A DNA stretch of 20,429 nt from a virus. Within the stretch, counting starts at the first letter, position 1. Each line of letters begins with the position of its first letter. The notes under the pieces were generated by a model. It was not told the origin of the DNA. It saw only the letters and a program-made list of their open reading frames with translations, and searched no databases. The stretch lies in the IMG/VR virus record IMGVR_UViG_3300042296_000195, positions 1 to 20,429 of that record. The stretch is one strand, 5' to 3'. The position numbers were made by a program, and so were the translations under genes. Shown here piece by piece: positions 1-6,439 of this stretch.

Positions 1-28
1 TCTATTCAATAATAATCATATAAAATAA

Positions 29-64
29 GGCGGTTTTTGTTACAAATAGAACATAGTGACCGCC
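29..64 (-). terminator. Hairpin downstream of the ERF operon, possible terminator
   Basis: On the minus strand GGCGGT (59-64) can pair with ACCGCC (29-34). The loop is long (24 nt) but contains a further weak TGTT/AACA pairing. The arm is followed by TTATTTTATA rather than a clean T-tract, so termination efficiency is uncertain. It lies 40 bases past the stop of the annealing-protein gene, the expected place for an operon end. A hairpin with the same 3' arm, ACCGC(C) then TTA, lies after the gene at 11165-11416. Confidence 0.4.
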
Positions 65-68
65 GTAT

Positions 69-106
69 TAAAACTATATTTAGCTGTTGTACTAAAATTA
101 TATTTA
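69..106. repeat. Short direct repeat TAAAAYTATATTTA, two copies
   Basis: The 14-mer at 69-82 and the one at 93-106 differ at a single position (C or T) and start 24 bp apart. The second copy overlaps the stop codon of the annealing-protein gene. The motif is AT-rich and could have arisen by chance; no function is assigned. Apart from this and the hairpin at 29-64, I see nothing in bases 1-103. Confidence 0.3.
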
Positions 107-712
107 CATGGTGCGATTCTGAATCTCCATATTTAACCATTCAAACTGACCTTTATCTAAGTCATAAAACTGATTGACCTTTTCGTGCCTGCTCAAATCC
201 TCCAGAACCCAGTCAACAATTTTATTTAATTGCTCAATACTTTCTACTTTTTTCTTTGCTGGCGCTTTCTTTAGCTGTTCACTTTTAAGTTTACTATCCT
301 GACCGTCATTGTCCACGTCAACAGAAATTTGAAGTAAGGCTGAAAGGGAATAACGCTTTGCATAAGTAATGCCACCGCCTAACTCTTGTAAGGCATTAGT
401 TCCTTTGTTTCCAGACATTGGATTAAATGGCATTTTAGAACCTATATACTGTCCAGAAACGTGGTATATAACAGTTCTCAAATAGTCGCCTGCTAAAGAC
501 TGAACTATGACTAAGTTATTTTCGCTTAGAATAGGTCTTATAACGTGCAATAAGTTGTCTAAACTTACATAGGAATTTCTTAGATGTTCATTTTTTGCAT
601 CTTTTTTAAGACTTGCATTTTGAAAAGCAATTTGGAATTTAACCATAGACTGAATTAAGTCTGTGATAGTTTGGCTTTGATAAAAATCCGCTGTTATTTC
701 TTGTGTTTGCAT
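104..712 (-). CDS. erf: ERF-family single-strand annealing protein (recombinase)
   Basis: This 202-residue protein matches the ERF family of phage recombinases, which bind single-stranded DNA, anneal complementary strands, and act in phage recombination and genome circularisation. The family core covers roughly residues 15-140. The best marker is the glycine-rich segment GGGITYAKRYSLSALLQI (residues 112-129), followed by the acidic stretch DVDNDGQD (132-139). A lysine-rich linker (about 143-156) leads to a C-terminal tail rich in charged and aromatic residues, of the kind used by annealing proteins to contact SSB or other partners; that role is inferred. The protein is about the usual length for the family. 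It is the last gene of a four-gene operon started by the promoter at 1580-1633. No exonuclease or SSB partner is visible here, but one could lie left of the window. ATG start. Confidence 0.88.
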   Translation of the reverse strand: MQTQEITADFYQSQTITDLIQSMVKFQIAFQNASLKKDAKNEHLRNSYVSLDNLLHVIRPILSENNLVIVQSLAGDYLRTVIYHVSGQYIGSKMPFNPMSGNKGTNALQELGGGITYAKRYSLSALLQISVDVDNDGQDSKLKSEQLKKAPAKKKVESIEQLNKIVDWVLEDLSRHEKVNQFYDLDKGQFEWLNMEIQNRTM

Positions 713-730
713 GATAAAAATATTTAAAGA

Positions 731-997
731 TTAGAAATTATATTTAATGTAATCGTGGTATTCTTCGTTAAGCATATCGTTAAGGTCTGCATTCAATTCG
801 TACCAAGTGAAGTATCCAACAGCTTGAGCCGTTTCATCTAAGTCAAAGATATTAACATCCTCTACCCAAATATCTTGGATGTCCCATCCTGCAGGTTCTG
901 CTGGTTCTTCCAGACTACCTTTAAAACCTTTCCAATATTCAGCCTCAACAGTTACCTTTAAGCCGTTAATAATAAAATCGTGTGTAATTGCGCTCAT
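731..997 (-). CDS. Small acidic protein of unknown function, paralogue of its upstream neighbour
   Basis: An 88-residue acidic protein with no family that I recognise. It opens with DFIINGLKVTVEAEYW and later has WDIQDIWVEDVNIFDLDETAQA. Both blocks align with the protein encoded immediately upstream (DYVNGFKVTLQIS and FEIDSIHIEDIFIEDFQRA), so the two look like diverged tandem duplicates. The first block reads as a beta-hairpin; the second begins a beta strand that passes into a helix. Only two bases separate this gene from its upstream neighbour, and 18 bases separate it from the annealing-protein gene, so all are co-transcribed. Position suggests an early accessory role in DNA metabolism or host takeover, but nothing in the sequence shows the activity. 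Confidence 0.7.
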   Translation of the reverse strand: MSAITHDFIINGLKVTVEAEYWKGFKGSLEEPAEPAGWDIQDIWVEDVNIFDLDETAQAVGYFTWYELNADLNDMLNEEYHDYIKYNF

Positions 998-999
998 GA

Positions 1000-1212
1000 C
1001 TAATTTAATCTATAATAATTGTTAATAAATAATTGAGTAAACTCTACTACATCCATGTTTAAAACATTTAAGGCTCTTTGAAAGTCTTCAATAAAAATAT
1101 CTTCAATGTGAATGCTATCTATTTCAAACTTTGACATATCAGTTTTTTTATTGTGTTTGCAACTTATTTGAAGCGTTACCTTAAAGCCGTTAACATAGTC
1201 TGTAATAATCAT
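1000..1212 (-). CDS. Small protein of unknown function, tandem paralogue
   Basis: A 70-residue protein of unknown function. It shares with the next gene (731-997) an N-terminal NG-hydrophobic-KVT block and a central I-x-x-I-x-(V/I)-ED-x-x-I block, with a shorter linker between them (about 14 instead of 22 residues) and a different C terminus. Its ATG overlaps the stop of the preceding gene in an ATGA arrangement (1209-1212), which implies translational coupling. The first residues MIITDYVNG follow directly from that overlap, so the start is well fixed. Confidence 0.68.
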   Translation of the reverse strand: MIITDYVNGFKVTLQISCKHNKKTDMSKFEIDSIHIEDIFIEDFQRALNVLNMDVVEFTQLFINNYYRLN

Positions 1213-1550
1213 TTTAAAAGCCAGTTTTCATATTCGTTTAAATGGTATTCATTCTCTATTCTATCCTGCTCTTCATTTAACATTATAACCTTTTGCTCTG
1301 GAGTGTAATCTGGTTCGTAGTATTTAATAAACTCTTTGCGGTCATTGTAATATTTATTCATTAGCCATTGATTAACTTCAGGCATCTCAATTGCATCGCC
1401 TACAACATAAGCATTTCTAACCTCAATCTTTGTATCGTAACAAGTAATAAAAGAATTTAAATAATCGCAGTAACAGCAAATAGAGAATTGAGCATCCAAA
1501 GCTACAAAATAAAATTTACCGTGTTCAAAAGTTCTGTTTTCGTTTAGCAT
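1209..1550 (-). CDS. Protein of unknown function, first gene of the ERF operon
   Basis: A 113-residue protein that I do not recognise. The N-terminal half is aromatic and cysteine-containing, with a CCYC cluster near residues 25-28 and further Cys at 37. The C-terminal half is strongly charged and predicted helical, rich in Glu, Asn and Tyr. It is the first gene after the promoter at 1580-1633, with the ATG 30 bases beyond the -7 box in an AT-rich leader lacking a Shine-Dalgarno site, which is normal for Bacteroidetes. Its stop overlaps the next start by four bases (ATGA). Operon position suggests an early function. Confidence 0.7.
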   Translation of the reverse strand: MLNENRTFEHGKFYFVALDAQFSICCYCDYLNSFITCYDTKIEVRNAYVVGDAIEMPEVNQWLMNKYYNDRKEFIKYYEPDYTPEQKVIMLNEEQDRIENEYHLNEYENWLLK

Positions 1551-1570
1551 AAAATTAGTGTTTTGTGTTA

Positions 1571-1633
1571 TTGATAGGTCAAATTTAAAACCTTATATTC
1601 ACAAAACAAAACTTTTGTTATCTTTTTTTTAAT
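1571..1633 (-). promoter_or_regulatory. Bacteroidetes-type promoter with overlapping palindromic operator (copy 1)
   Basis: Read on the minus strand, the -33 box TTTG (1607-1610) and the -7 box TAAATTTG (1580-1587, consensus TAnnTTTG) are separated by exactly 19 bases, the spacing typical of Bacteroidetes housekeeping promoters. The -33 box lies inside the imperfect palindrome AACAAAA-G-TTTTGTT (1605-1619), and an A8 tract lies upstream (1623-1630), resembling an UP element. Bases 1603-1633 are identical to 11477-11507, which sit in the same relation to another good promoter. Downstream of the -7 box both copies carry CTATCAA (here 1571-1577). It drives 1550 through 104. Confidence 0.8.
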
Positions 1634-1668
1634 AATCTGTAAAATAAATTATCTCTAATCTGTAAAAT
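1633..1668. repeat. Direct repeat TAATCTGTAAAAT, two copies upstream of the promoter
   Basis: The 13-mer occurs exactly at 1633-1645 and 1656-1668, with starts 23 bp apart, about two helical turns. The pair sits between the terminator of the late unit (1670-1696) and the promoter at 1580-1633, directly abutting the A-tract. The placement would suit a pair of protein-binding sites, but no binding protein is identifiable. Confidence 0.45.
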
Positions 1669-1669
1669 G

Positions 1670-1696
1670 AAAAAGGATAGCCTTACGGGGCTACCC
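1670..1696 (-). terminator. Intrinsic terminator after the holin-like gene
   Basis: On the minus strand GGGTAGCC (1689-1696) pairs with GGCTATCC (1675-1682) over eight base pairs including one G-U, across the six-base loop CCGTAA, followed by five T. On the plus strand the same position would be an A-C mismatch with no T-tract, so the signal is directional. It ends the unit that includes portal, neck, fibre and holin-like genes, and insulates the early-type operon at 1550-104. Confidence 0.8.
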
Positions 1697-1725
1697 TTCA
1701 TTCATGGTCTAAAATGCAGATTGTC

Positions 1726-2190
1726 TTATTGTTTGTCTTCGTTGAAGTTCTTTAAATCGTTCTTTATATCGTTCGCCTTACCTATCAATTCCTTAACGCT
1801 CGTGAAGATACTTTTACCCTTTACTATGGTATAACTTTCATCTATCGAAGTAAACTCTATAAAGATAAAAACTAAACTCAATAATTTAGTCATAAAATAT
1901 TCAATCTTTACCAAATTAACAAATAAACTATTCAAAATAAATTTATCCATTAAGAAAAAAAGAATGATTAAACTAATATAAGTAATAGACTTATTTATCA
2001 GACCTACTCTTAACTTTCTACTTGTCCACTTAGTACCTACCTTCTTAACCCTCCAGTAAGCAAATAGAGTGTCAATAGTTACAAAGCTAATAACAGTCAA
2101 AATAACCCCTGCAATAGGATTTAAAAAGACTAATATAGTAAGTAGTACAGAGTGTAAAACGTTAACAACGTCTGATAGTAAAGTCTTCAT
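1726..2190 (-). CDS. Holin-like membrane protein
   Basis: A 154-residue membrane protein. Hydrophobic segments lie at about residues 12-45, long enough for one or two spans, then 66-81 and 100-113. Between the first and second lies a basic loop (RVKKVGTKWTSRKLRVGL, 47-64). The C-terminal tail is charged, and its last 25 residues are predicted helical. This pattern, an early acidic residue in the first membrane segment (VTIDTLF), then a Lys/Arg-rich loop with a conserved-looking SRKLRVGLINK, resembles the phage holin family that includes Phage_holin_4_1 and toxin-secretion holins. Holins form lesions that let the endolysin reach the cell wall. The gene is last in the late unit, just before a terminator. 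No endolysin adjoins it in this window, so the role rests on topology and family resemblance. Confidence 0.62.
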   Translation of the reverse strand: MKTLLSDVVNVLHSVLLTILVFLNPIAGVILTVISFVTIDTLFAYWRVKKVGTKWTSRKLRVGLINKSITYISLIILFFLMDKFILNSLFVNLVKIEYFMTKLLSLVFIFIEFTSIDESYTIVKGKSIFTSVKELIGKANDIKNDLKNFNEDKQ

Positions 2191-2199
2191 TATTTAAAT

Positions 2200-2499
2200 T
2201 TAATCAATTATAACATTGTAACCTAACAATATAAATTCATTTTGCATATAAATCAAAGCCGTTTCTAAACTTTGTGTCTCAGTTGGAAGTATAGCAAAGT
2301 TATAAGTCAAATTTACAATATTTGTACTTAATTCTTTACCCTCTAAAAAGCTATCATAGTTTAAATAGGTTTTATAGTTTACTGTTAGCGTTCCATCTAA
2401 ATTGCAAGTGAAAACAATTCTAACATAAACAGATGCCAGTTCAATATCAGTATTTTGAACTAAAATAGAAGTAGTGTTTTTTGATAATAATAGTGCCAT
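2200..2499 (-). CDS. Small phage protein of unknown function, next to the tail fibre
   Basis: A 99-residue protein that I cannot assign. It is mostly predicted beta strand: an N-terminal hydrophobic segment LLLSKNTTSILV, the strand VYVRIVFTCNLDGTLTVNY, then a helix near the C terminus (ETALIYMQNEFILLGY). It lies four bases downstream of the tail-fibre gene and nine bases upstream of the holin-like gene. That makes a small fibre-associated virion protein or fibre chaperone plausible, but only from context. Confidence 0.6.
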   Translation of the reverse strand: MALLLSKNTTSILVQNTDIELASVYVRIVFTCNLDGTLTVNYKTYLNYDSFLEGKELSTNIVNLTYNFAILPTETQSLETALIYMQNEFILLGYNVIID

Positions 2500-2503
2500 A
2501 GTT

Positions 2504-3976
2504 TTAATCTAATCTTTTAAATTTTAAAATTGTTCCTTTACAAGTTCTGGCTGTTCCAGATGCTCCAGAGTTTAATGCAAATTGAAATTTAAATATACCA
2601 TTATTTGTCGCATAGAATCCAAAGTCAATAGTACCAGTTGTTATTCCATTTAAATTTCCTATTTGACCAATAGGTATAGCATTTGTTATACTTGCACCAG
2701 TAACGTTTATAGCAGTTACAACAGCAGAATTTGCAGCATTTCTACAAATAGCATTCCCAGAACCAGTCATCGTACCTGCACTAACAGCATAACCAAATTT
2801 GTAATCGTTTAATGAACTGTCTCCAGCTGTAGCTAAAACCATTTGAATCATATAGTTTCCACCAGCCACAACTGAAAATTGTAGTTCTGTATCATCTACC
2901 AAAGTTGAACTATTAACTACATTTTGATTTGCACTTTTTATAATAACTGTCCATCCTTCACTTTGAGCAGGGGTATAACCTAAAGCTGTCGCTATCGTTT
3001 TGTTCTCCCAAACTAATGTACTTGAGTTATAAGCTACAATATCATTATTTGCTAAAGTACCTGTATTTATATCTACGTTATGCAATTCGTTAAGTTCATA
3101 ACCGTTGTCTATCTTAACGTAAATCTTGCCATTTATAGCGTGAGCATATTCGACATAACCAACCCTAACCTCGTGAAATGGTGCGCTCGGTTTTACATTT
3201 GTAACCGCTCCAAAAGTTGATGGACTTAAATATAATAAATCGCCATCGTTCCAAGTCTCACCCTGTAAACTACCTGTTGTATTTATTTTAGTTAACTGAC
3301 CTACTGATACAATAAAACCTTCTTGGTTAACTGCTATATTCTCACAAACAATACCTAAAGTCCCAGCACTATTAGCGTCATTGTCAGCCTTTGCTAACTT
3401 AACAGATAACCTCTGACCAGTAGCACCTGAAACAATAACAACCTGATAACCTGCCTTAGTCAAAGGAACTAAAGGAGATGTCTTATTAACTACCCTTGCA
3501 TGAAGATGCTGACCTACATTTGAAATTGTAGTGCCACCTTTTAAACCTAAGTCTAAAGTTCCTAAAGTATCATTCCAAACAAGCTGACCAACTCCAGCAG
3601 TATCTGTGGTAGCCGTATTAAAGTCTAACTTGTCAACATCAACTATATCCTGATTACCTGCTGAGTTTCCAATAGTTAAAACTTGACTTAAATTTTGAGA
3701 CCCACCGCCCCCACTTAACTCAAAAAAAAAAGAACTACTAAGTAGTGAAACCAAAGAGTAAGCGTTACCATTAAATGGAACAGCTGCAGCAGGTTCTATC
3801 TGAGTGTTATCTATCTGGTCCGCAAAGAGTGTAGTCCATTGATTCATTCCGTACTTAACGATAATCTCATTTGAACTAACAACATCCAAAGCATTAACCT
3901 GAACAAATACCTTTAAGATATTACCGCTGTTATCAGTTAAAACTACGTTACCAGTTGACTGTTTTACTATGTTCAT
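2504..3976 (-). CDS. Tail fibre or receptor-binding structural protein
   Basis: A 490-residue protein rich in Asn, Thr, Ser and Gly with the modular look of phage tail fibres. Residues 1-85 form a beta-rich, probably virion-attaching domain ending in a glycine run (SGGGG, 88-92). Residues 150-295 form a middle domain with the pattern of a fibre shaft (WNDGDLLYLSPSTFGAVT, then VRVGYVEYAHAINGKIYVKI). A short linker, ELHNVDI followed by DIVAYNSSTLVWEN, leads to a C-terminal beta-sandwich (about 342-490) beginning at SANQNVVNSSTLVDDTELQF and ending in KRLD. Similar C-terminal modules are common in fibres of environmental phages and probably contact the host surface. A run of ten A on the plus strand (3722-3731) encodes Phe-Phe-Phe without breaking the frame. 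The gene lies one base downstream of the neck adaptor. Confidence 0.75.
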   Translation of the reverse strand: MNIVKQSTGNVVLTDNSGNILKVFVQVNALDVVSSNEIIVKYGMNQWTTLFADQIDNTQIEPAAAVPFNGNAYSLVSLLSSSFFFELSGGGGSQNLSQVLTIGNSAGNQDIVDVDKLDFNTATTDTAGVGQLVWNDTLGTLDLGLKGGTTISNVGQHLHARVVNKTSPLVPLTKAGYQVVIVSGATGQRLSVKLAKADNDANSAGTLGIVCENIAVNQEGFIVSVGQLTKINTTGSLQGETWNDGDLLYLSPSTFGAVTNVKPSAPFHEVRVGYVEYAHAINGKIYVKIDNGYELNELHNVDINTGTLANNDIVAYNSSTLVWENKTIATALGYTPAQSEGWTVIIKSANQNVVNSSTLVDDTELQFSVVAGGNYMIQMVLATAGDSSLNDYKFGYAVSAGTMTGSGNAICRNAANSAVVTAINVTGASITNAIPIGQIGNLNGITTGTIDFGFYATNNGIFKFQFALNSGASGTARTCKGTILKFKRLD

Positions 3977-3977
3977 T

Positions 3978-4619
3978 TTAGTATAATATTATATTTGTTG
4001 AATTATTTTTTCTCGTTCTGCAAGACCTGCAATAAAAGCCAGACCTTAAAAAATAACCGCATTCGTGACCATAACCGCAACCGCAATTATTATCATCCTC
4101 ACAGCTATGACAATCGCAATGTTTACTATCAAACAAAGGCAAAGTATTCTTGTTATCACAGAGGTATTTTTCAATTAAAGGTTTTAAATTATCTATCTTT
4201 TGAAGCGTGTTATCCTGCATGAATTTAACAGATGCCAAACCGCCATTTGAAGCGAACTCACTATCATTTGTGAATATACCCTTAGAACTTACTTGGAACG
4301 TTAAATAAGGTAAAGCCTCGTAGTAAATAACATAACCTATGTATCTTAAAACATAAGCAGTCCAAAGGCTTTCATAAGCAGGATTTAAAGGAAACTTTTG
4401 AACAATAGCACCAGCATCAGGATTATAATTTGATACATTCGCATTCTGTTGTAGTATCATATCATTGTATAAAGCCGAACCCAACAAAGGCAAAAGAAAA
4501 CGCTCTTCCGCACTTTTAATGTGAGGCGCTATAATGTTAATATCAAACCTTGTATTAACTGGCGCCGCTCTATAGATACCGGTATTAACAACCTCTTGAG
4601 GCTTAATCAATGTACTCAT
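3978..4619 (-). CDS. Head-tail adaptor-like neck protein with a cysteine-rich C terminus
   Basis: A 213-residue protein. Residues 1-155 resemble the small helical head-completion proteins found beside the portal in Bacteroidetes phages (I believe DUF6712): an N-terminal strand, then INIIAPHIKSAEERFLLPLL (28-47) and long helices with many aromatics (ESLWTAYVLRYIGYVIYYEALPYL). Such proteins probably join the portal to the tail. The unusual part is residues 154-200, with nine cysteines (154, 168, 170, 173, 179, 181, 187, 197, 200) and several His and Asp. The spacing suggests bound metal or disulfides, but no standard zinc-finger pattern fits cleanly. The ATG shares a base with the portal stop (TAATG), implying coupled translation. 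The adaptor role is inferred from fold pattern and position. Confidence 0.68.
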   Translation of the reverse strand: MSTLIKPQEVVNTGIYRAAPVNTRFDINIIAPHIKSAEERFLLPLLGSALYNDMILQQNANVSNYNPDAGAIVQKFPLNPAYESLWTAYVLRYIGYVIYYEALPYLTFQVSSKGIFTNDSEFASNGGLASVKFMQDNTLQKIDNLKPLIEKYLCDNKNTLPLFDSKHCDCHSCEDDNNCGCGYGHECGYFLRSGFYCRSCRTRKNNSTNIILY

Positions 4620-6208
4620 TATCCTGCAATTTCATTTGTTGGTAAATTATTTTCAACAACACCAAATACTAATCTTTCAGCATCCTCTTTATTTAATCCA
4701 AATAGAATCATAATAGTTTCTACTTTCTGGCTTTGAGACAATAGAGGGTCAGAAATAATAGCGACAAGTGATTGAGTGCCACCGACACCAAGTTTCTCAG
4801 ATAATGTAACCTGTCCACTTGTACCAGTTGCATCAGAAACTAAAGGCTGGAATCCAAGTTCACTACGTTGCTCATCCGCTGTTAATACCGTTTGAACATT
4901 TAAGTCACCAGCAAAAGATACAGGCATTGACTTTGCAATATCCAAAGCAATATTTGTCCAGTCTTTGCCAAAGAATCTTCCAGCATCTTGAATAACTGGA
5001 TTTAAAAACTTTGTTAAAAACATTCTTTGAAAAGGTCTAATAACTGTATTGTAAACAATATCAAACTCACTTCTGATTTGTTGGTTAGAACCTAAACTAC
5101 CCGCACTTCTTAACCCTGTTAAACTCATAGTCCATCTGTGAGCCGAAATGATAGCCTGCTGCGCTACATTTTGCAACTGCATAAATTCGCCATCAAAACT
5201 ACTATCTAAAACTTGTACGTCAGCCTTATAACTGTTATCTCTCAAAGCCTGAATAAACATCTTGTTATTATTTCCAGTTCCTGTAAAACAGTCGCGCATC
5301 GCTCTTACTACTTCCTGAGCCTCTTCTTGATTTGTAGAACCGTATAAAGAAATAATAGCACTTGGAGTGAAACCATTTTCAAACTTACTTTGATTAAACT
5401 TTGGTATTCTATATTCCAACTCAGACCATATCTTAGCACTAACCCAGTCAGGAATACCCCAATAAACTAAAGTAGGTTCGTAATTCTTTAAATGTATAAT
5501 AGATTTTTCCACGTTATCGAATCGCTCGAAGTGTGGAAATAGTGGTAAGTCAATTGGGTCTTTTGGTGTTATAATATAGTGCTGTTCAAACTCGGAACTG
5601 ATACCTATATGAGTAGGGTAAAGTTCGTCTTTAGCAGCCTTTTTTGGTCTACACCATGTAATAGGTAGCAATCGCATTGTATATTTTAACGTGCCACCTA
5701 CCTTAATTCTCTGAAGTTCTATAAAGGCATTACCAAAACTGGCAAAGTCTTTAAATATCTTTGCGCTCAATTCCTCTAAACTTTCATTCTCAGGATTAAC
5801 ATTTGTAAGAAAGTCATTCAATTCACTTTCCTGCTCCATTGTTATTTGCGCCTCGTCAACCAATTGTTCACGCAAAGACGATAGGATAGATAGAGAAGAA
5901 GCAGGTACAGAATAAAAGCCATCACCTAAAGAATAATTTACTTTTTGCTGAATTATTGAAGCCGTTGTTGGCGAATTATTACAGATAGCCTGAATCCTAT
6001 CTAATCGCCAAAGGTCATAGGTATTAAAAGGAATATACTCTACAACCGTTGTATCTAAAAACTCCTTAGTTGGTTCTCTAAAGATGTCATCTATTAAAAA
6101 AGGGCGAACACCAAGCTGAACTCCTGTCCACGCGTGGACTTTGTTCGAGGTGGCAGGATTCGCATTGATTCTATTCGCCCTCAGATTCGTTTTGTTTTTC
6201 ATTTTCAA
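4619..6208 (-). CDS. Portal protein
   Basis: A 529-residue portal protein, the dodecameric ring at one capsid vertex through which DNA is packaged and the tail attached. Family features: an N-terminal segment binding early in the clip or wing (residues 40-75, YIPFNTYDLWRLDRIQAI), a hydrophilic region, then FKDFASFGNAFIELQR, the strand-helix typical of portals of the PBSX/HK97-like groups. The central helices follow (NQEEAQEVVRAMRDCF, then FMQLQNVAQQAIISAHRW), and the stem or crown region includes IRSEFDIVYNTVIRPFQRMF. The length is normal. Its first 38 bases overlap the end of the preceding small gene, and no later ATG fits the family start, so the overlap is probably real. It lies downstream of the capsid gene, the reverse of most siphophages. 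Confidence 0.85.
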   Translation of the reverse strand: MKMKNKTNLRANRINANPATSNKVHAWTGVQLGVRPFLIDDIFREPTKEFLDTTVVEYIPFNTYDLWRLDRIQAICNNSPTTASIIQQKVNYSLGDGFYSVPASSLSILSSLREQLVDEAQITMEQESELNDFLTNVNPENESLEELSAKIFKDFASFGNAFIELQRIKVGGTLKYTMRLLPITWCRPKKAAKDELYPTHIGISSEFEQHYIITPKDPIDLPLFPHFERFDNVEKSIIHLKNYEPTLVYWGIPDWVSAKIWSELEYRIPKFNQSKFENGFTPSAIISLYGSTNQEEAQEVVRAMRDCFTGTGNNNKMFIQALRDNSYKADVQVLDSSFDGEFMQLQNVAQQAIISAHRWTMSLTGLRSAGSLGSNQQIRSEFDIVYNTVIRPFQRMFLTKFLNPVIQDAGRFFGKDWTNIALDIAKSMPVSFAGDLNVQTVLTADEQRSELGFQPLVSDATGTSGQVTLSEKLGVGGTQSLVAIISDPLLSQSQKVETIMILFGLNKEDAERLVFGVVENNLPTNEIAG

Positions 6209-6374
6209 GATTGTCTACTGGTTTGTTCTTTACCTTTTTTTTATCTGCAATTACACCCTCATGACCTATGTGATACAAATGCTCTAATTGGTCTTGTGTA
6301 GCATCCTTTAAAGATACGTTAAATTGAGAACAATAAACAGTACAGTCTTTAAATTTATCAGTTACTTTAAACAT
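6171..6374 (-). CDS. Small charged protein preceding the portal
   Basis: A 67-residue protein. The first 45 residues form a compact unit (MFKVTDKFKDCTVYCSQF, then DATQDQLEHLYHIGHEGV) and the last 22 are a disordered Lys/Glu/Asn tail. Short proteins with a (D/N)ATQ-x-QL-x-x-LY-x-x-GH segment occur near the portal and capsid genes of Bacteroidetes phages; the function is unknown to me. It follows the hairpin at 6389-6413, with only 14 bases between the end of the T-tract and its ATG, so it is presumably expressed by readthrough or from a promoter overlapping the hairpin. It overlaps the portal gene by 38 bases in another frame. Confidence 0.65.
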   Translation of the reverse strand: MFKVTDKFKDCTVYCSQFNVSLKDATQDQLEHLYHIGHEGVIADKKKVKNKPVDNLENEKQNESEGE

Positions 6375-6388
6375 AGCTTTAAAATTTT

Positions 6389-6413
6389 AAAAAGGGTGGC
6401 TATTAACCACCCT
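6389..6413 (-). terminator. Intrinsic terminator or attenuator between the capsid and portal units
   Basis: On the minus strand AGGGTGG (6407-6413) pairs perfectly with CCACCCT (6393-6399) across the seven-base loop TTAATAG, followed by five T and then AAAATTTT. It lies 26 bases past the stop of the tube-like gene. Because the next gene starts only 14 bases later, this hairpin may lower, rather than abolish, transcription into the portal genes. Confidence 0.8.
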
Positions 6414-6439
6414 CCGATATATAACGAACAAAGCAGAGC

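Noticed and set aside
3722-3731. Ten-A homopolymer as another frameshift site in the tail-fibre gene
   Set aside because: The frame is continuous through it (Phe-Phe-Phe-Glu) and both sides belong to the same protein, so no shift is needed.
3995-4222. Open frames on the plus strand (also 4521-4736, 6324-6518, 6602-6877, 8465-8824, 10437-10631, 13580-13774, 14043-14315)
   Set aside because: Each lies opposite a well-supported minus-strand gene, has no promoter or neighbour on its strand, and its translation (Ser/Cys/Thr-rich) is typical of the antisense of Lys/Glu-rich genes.
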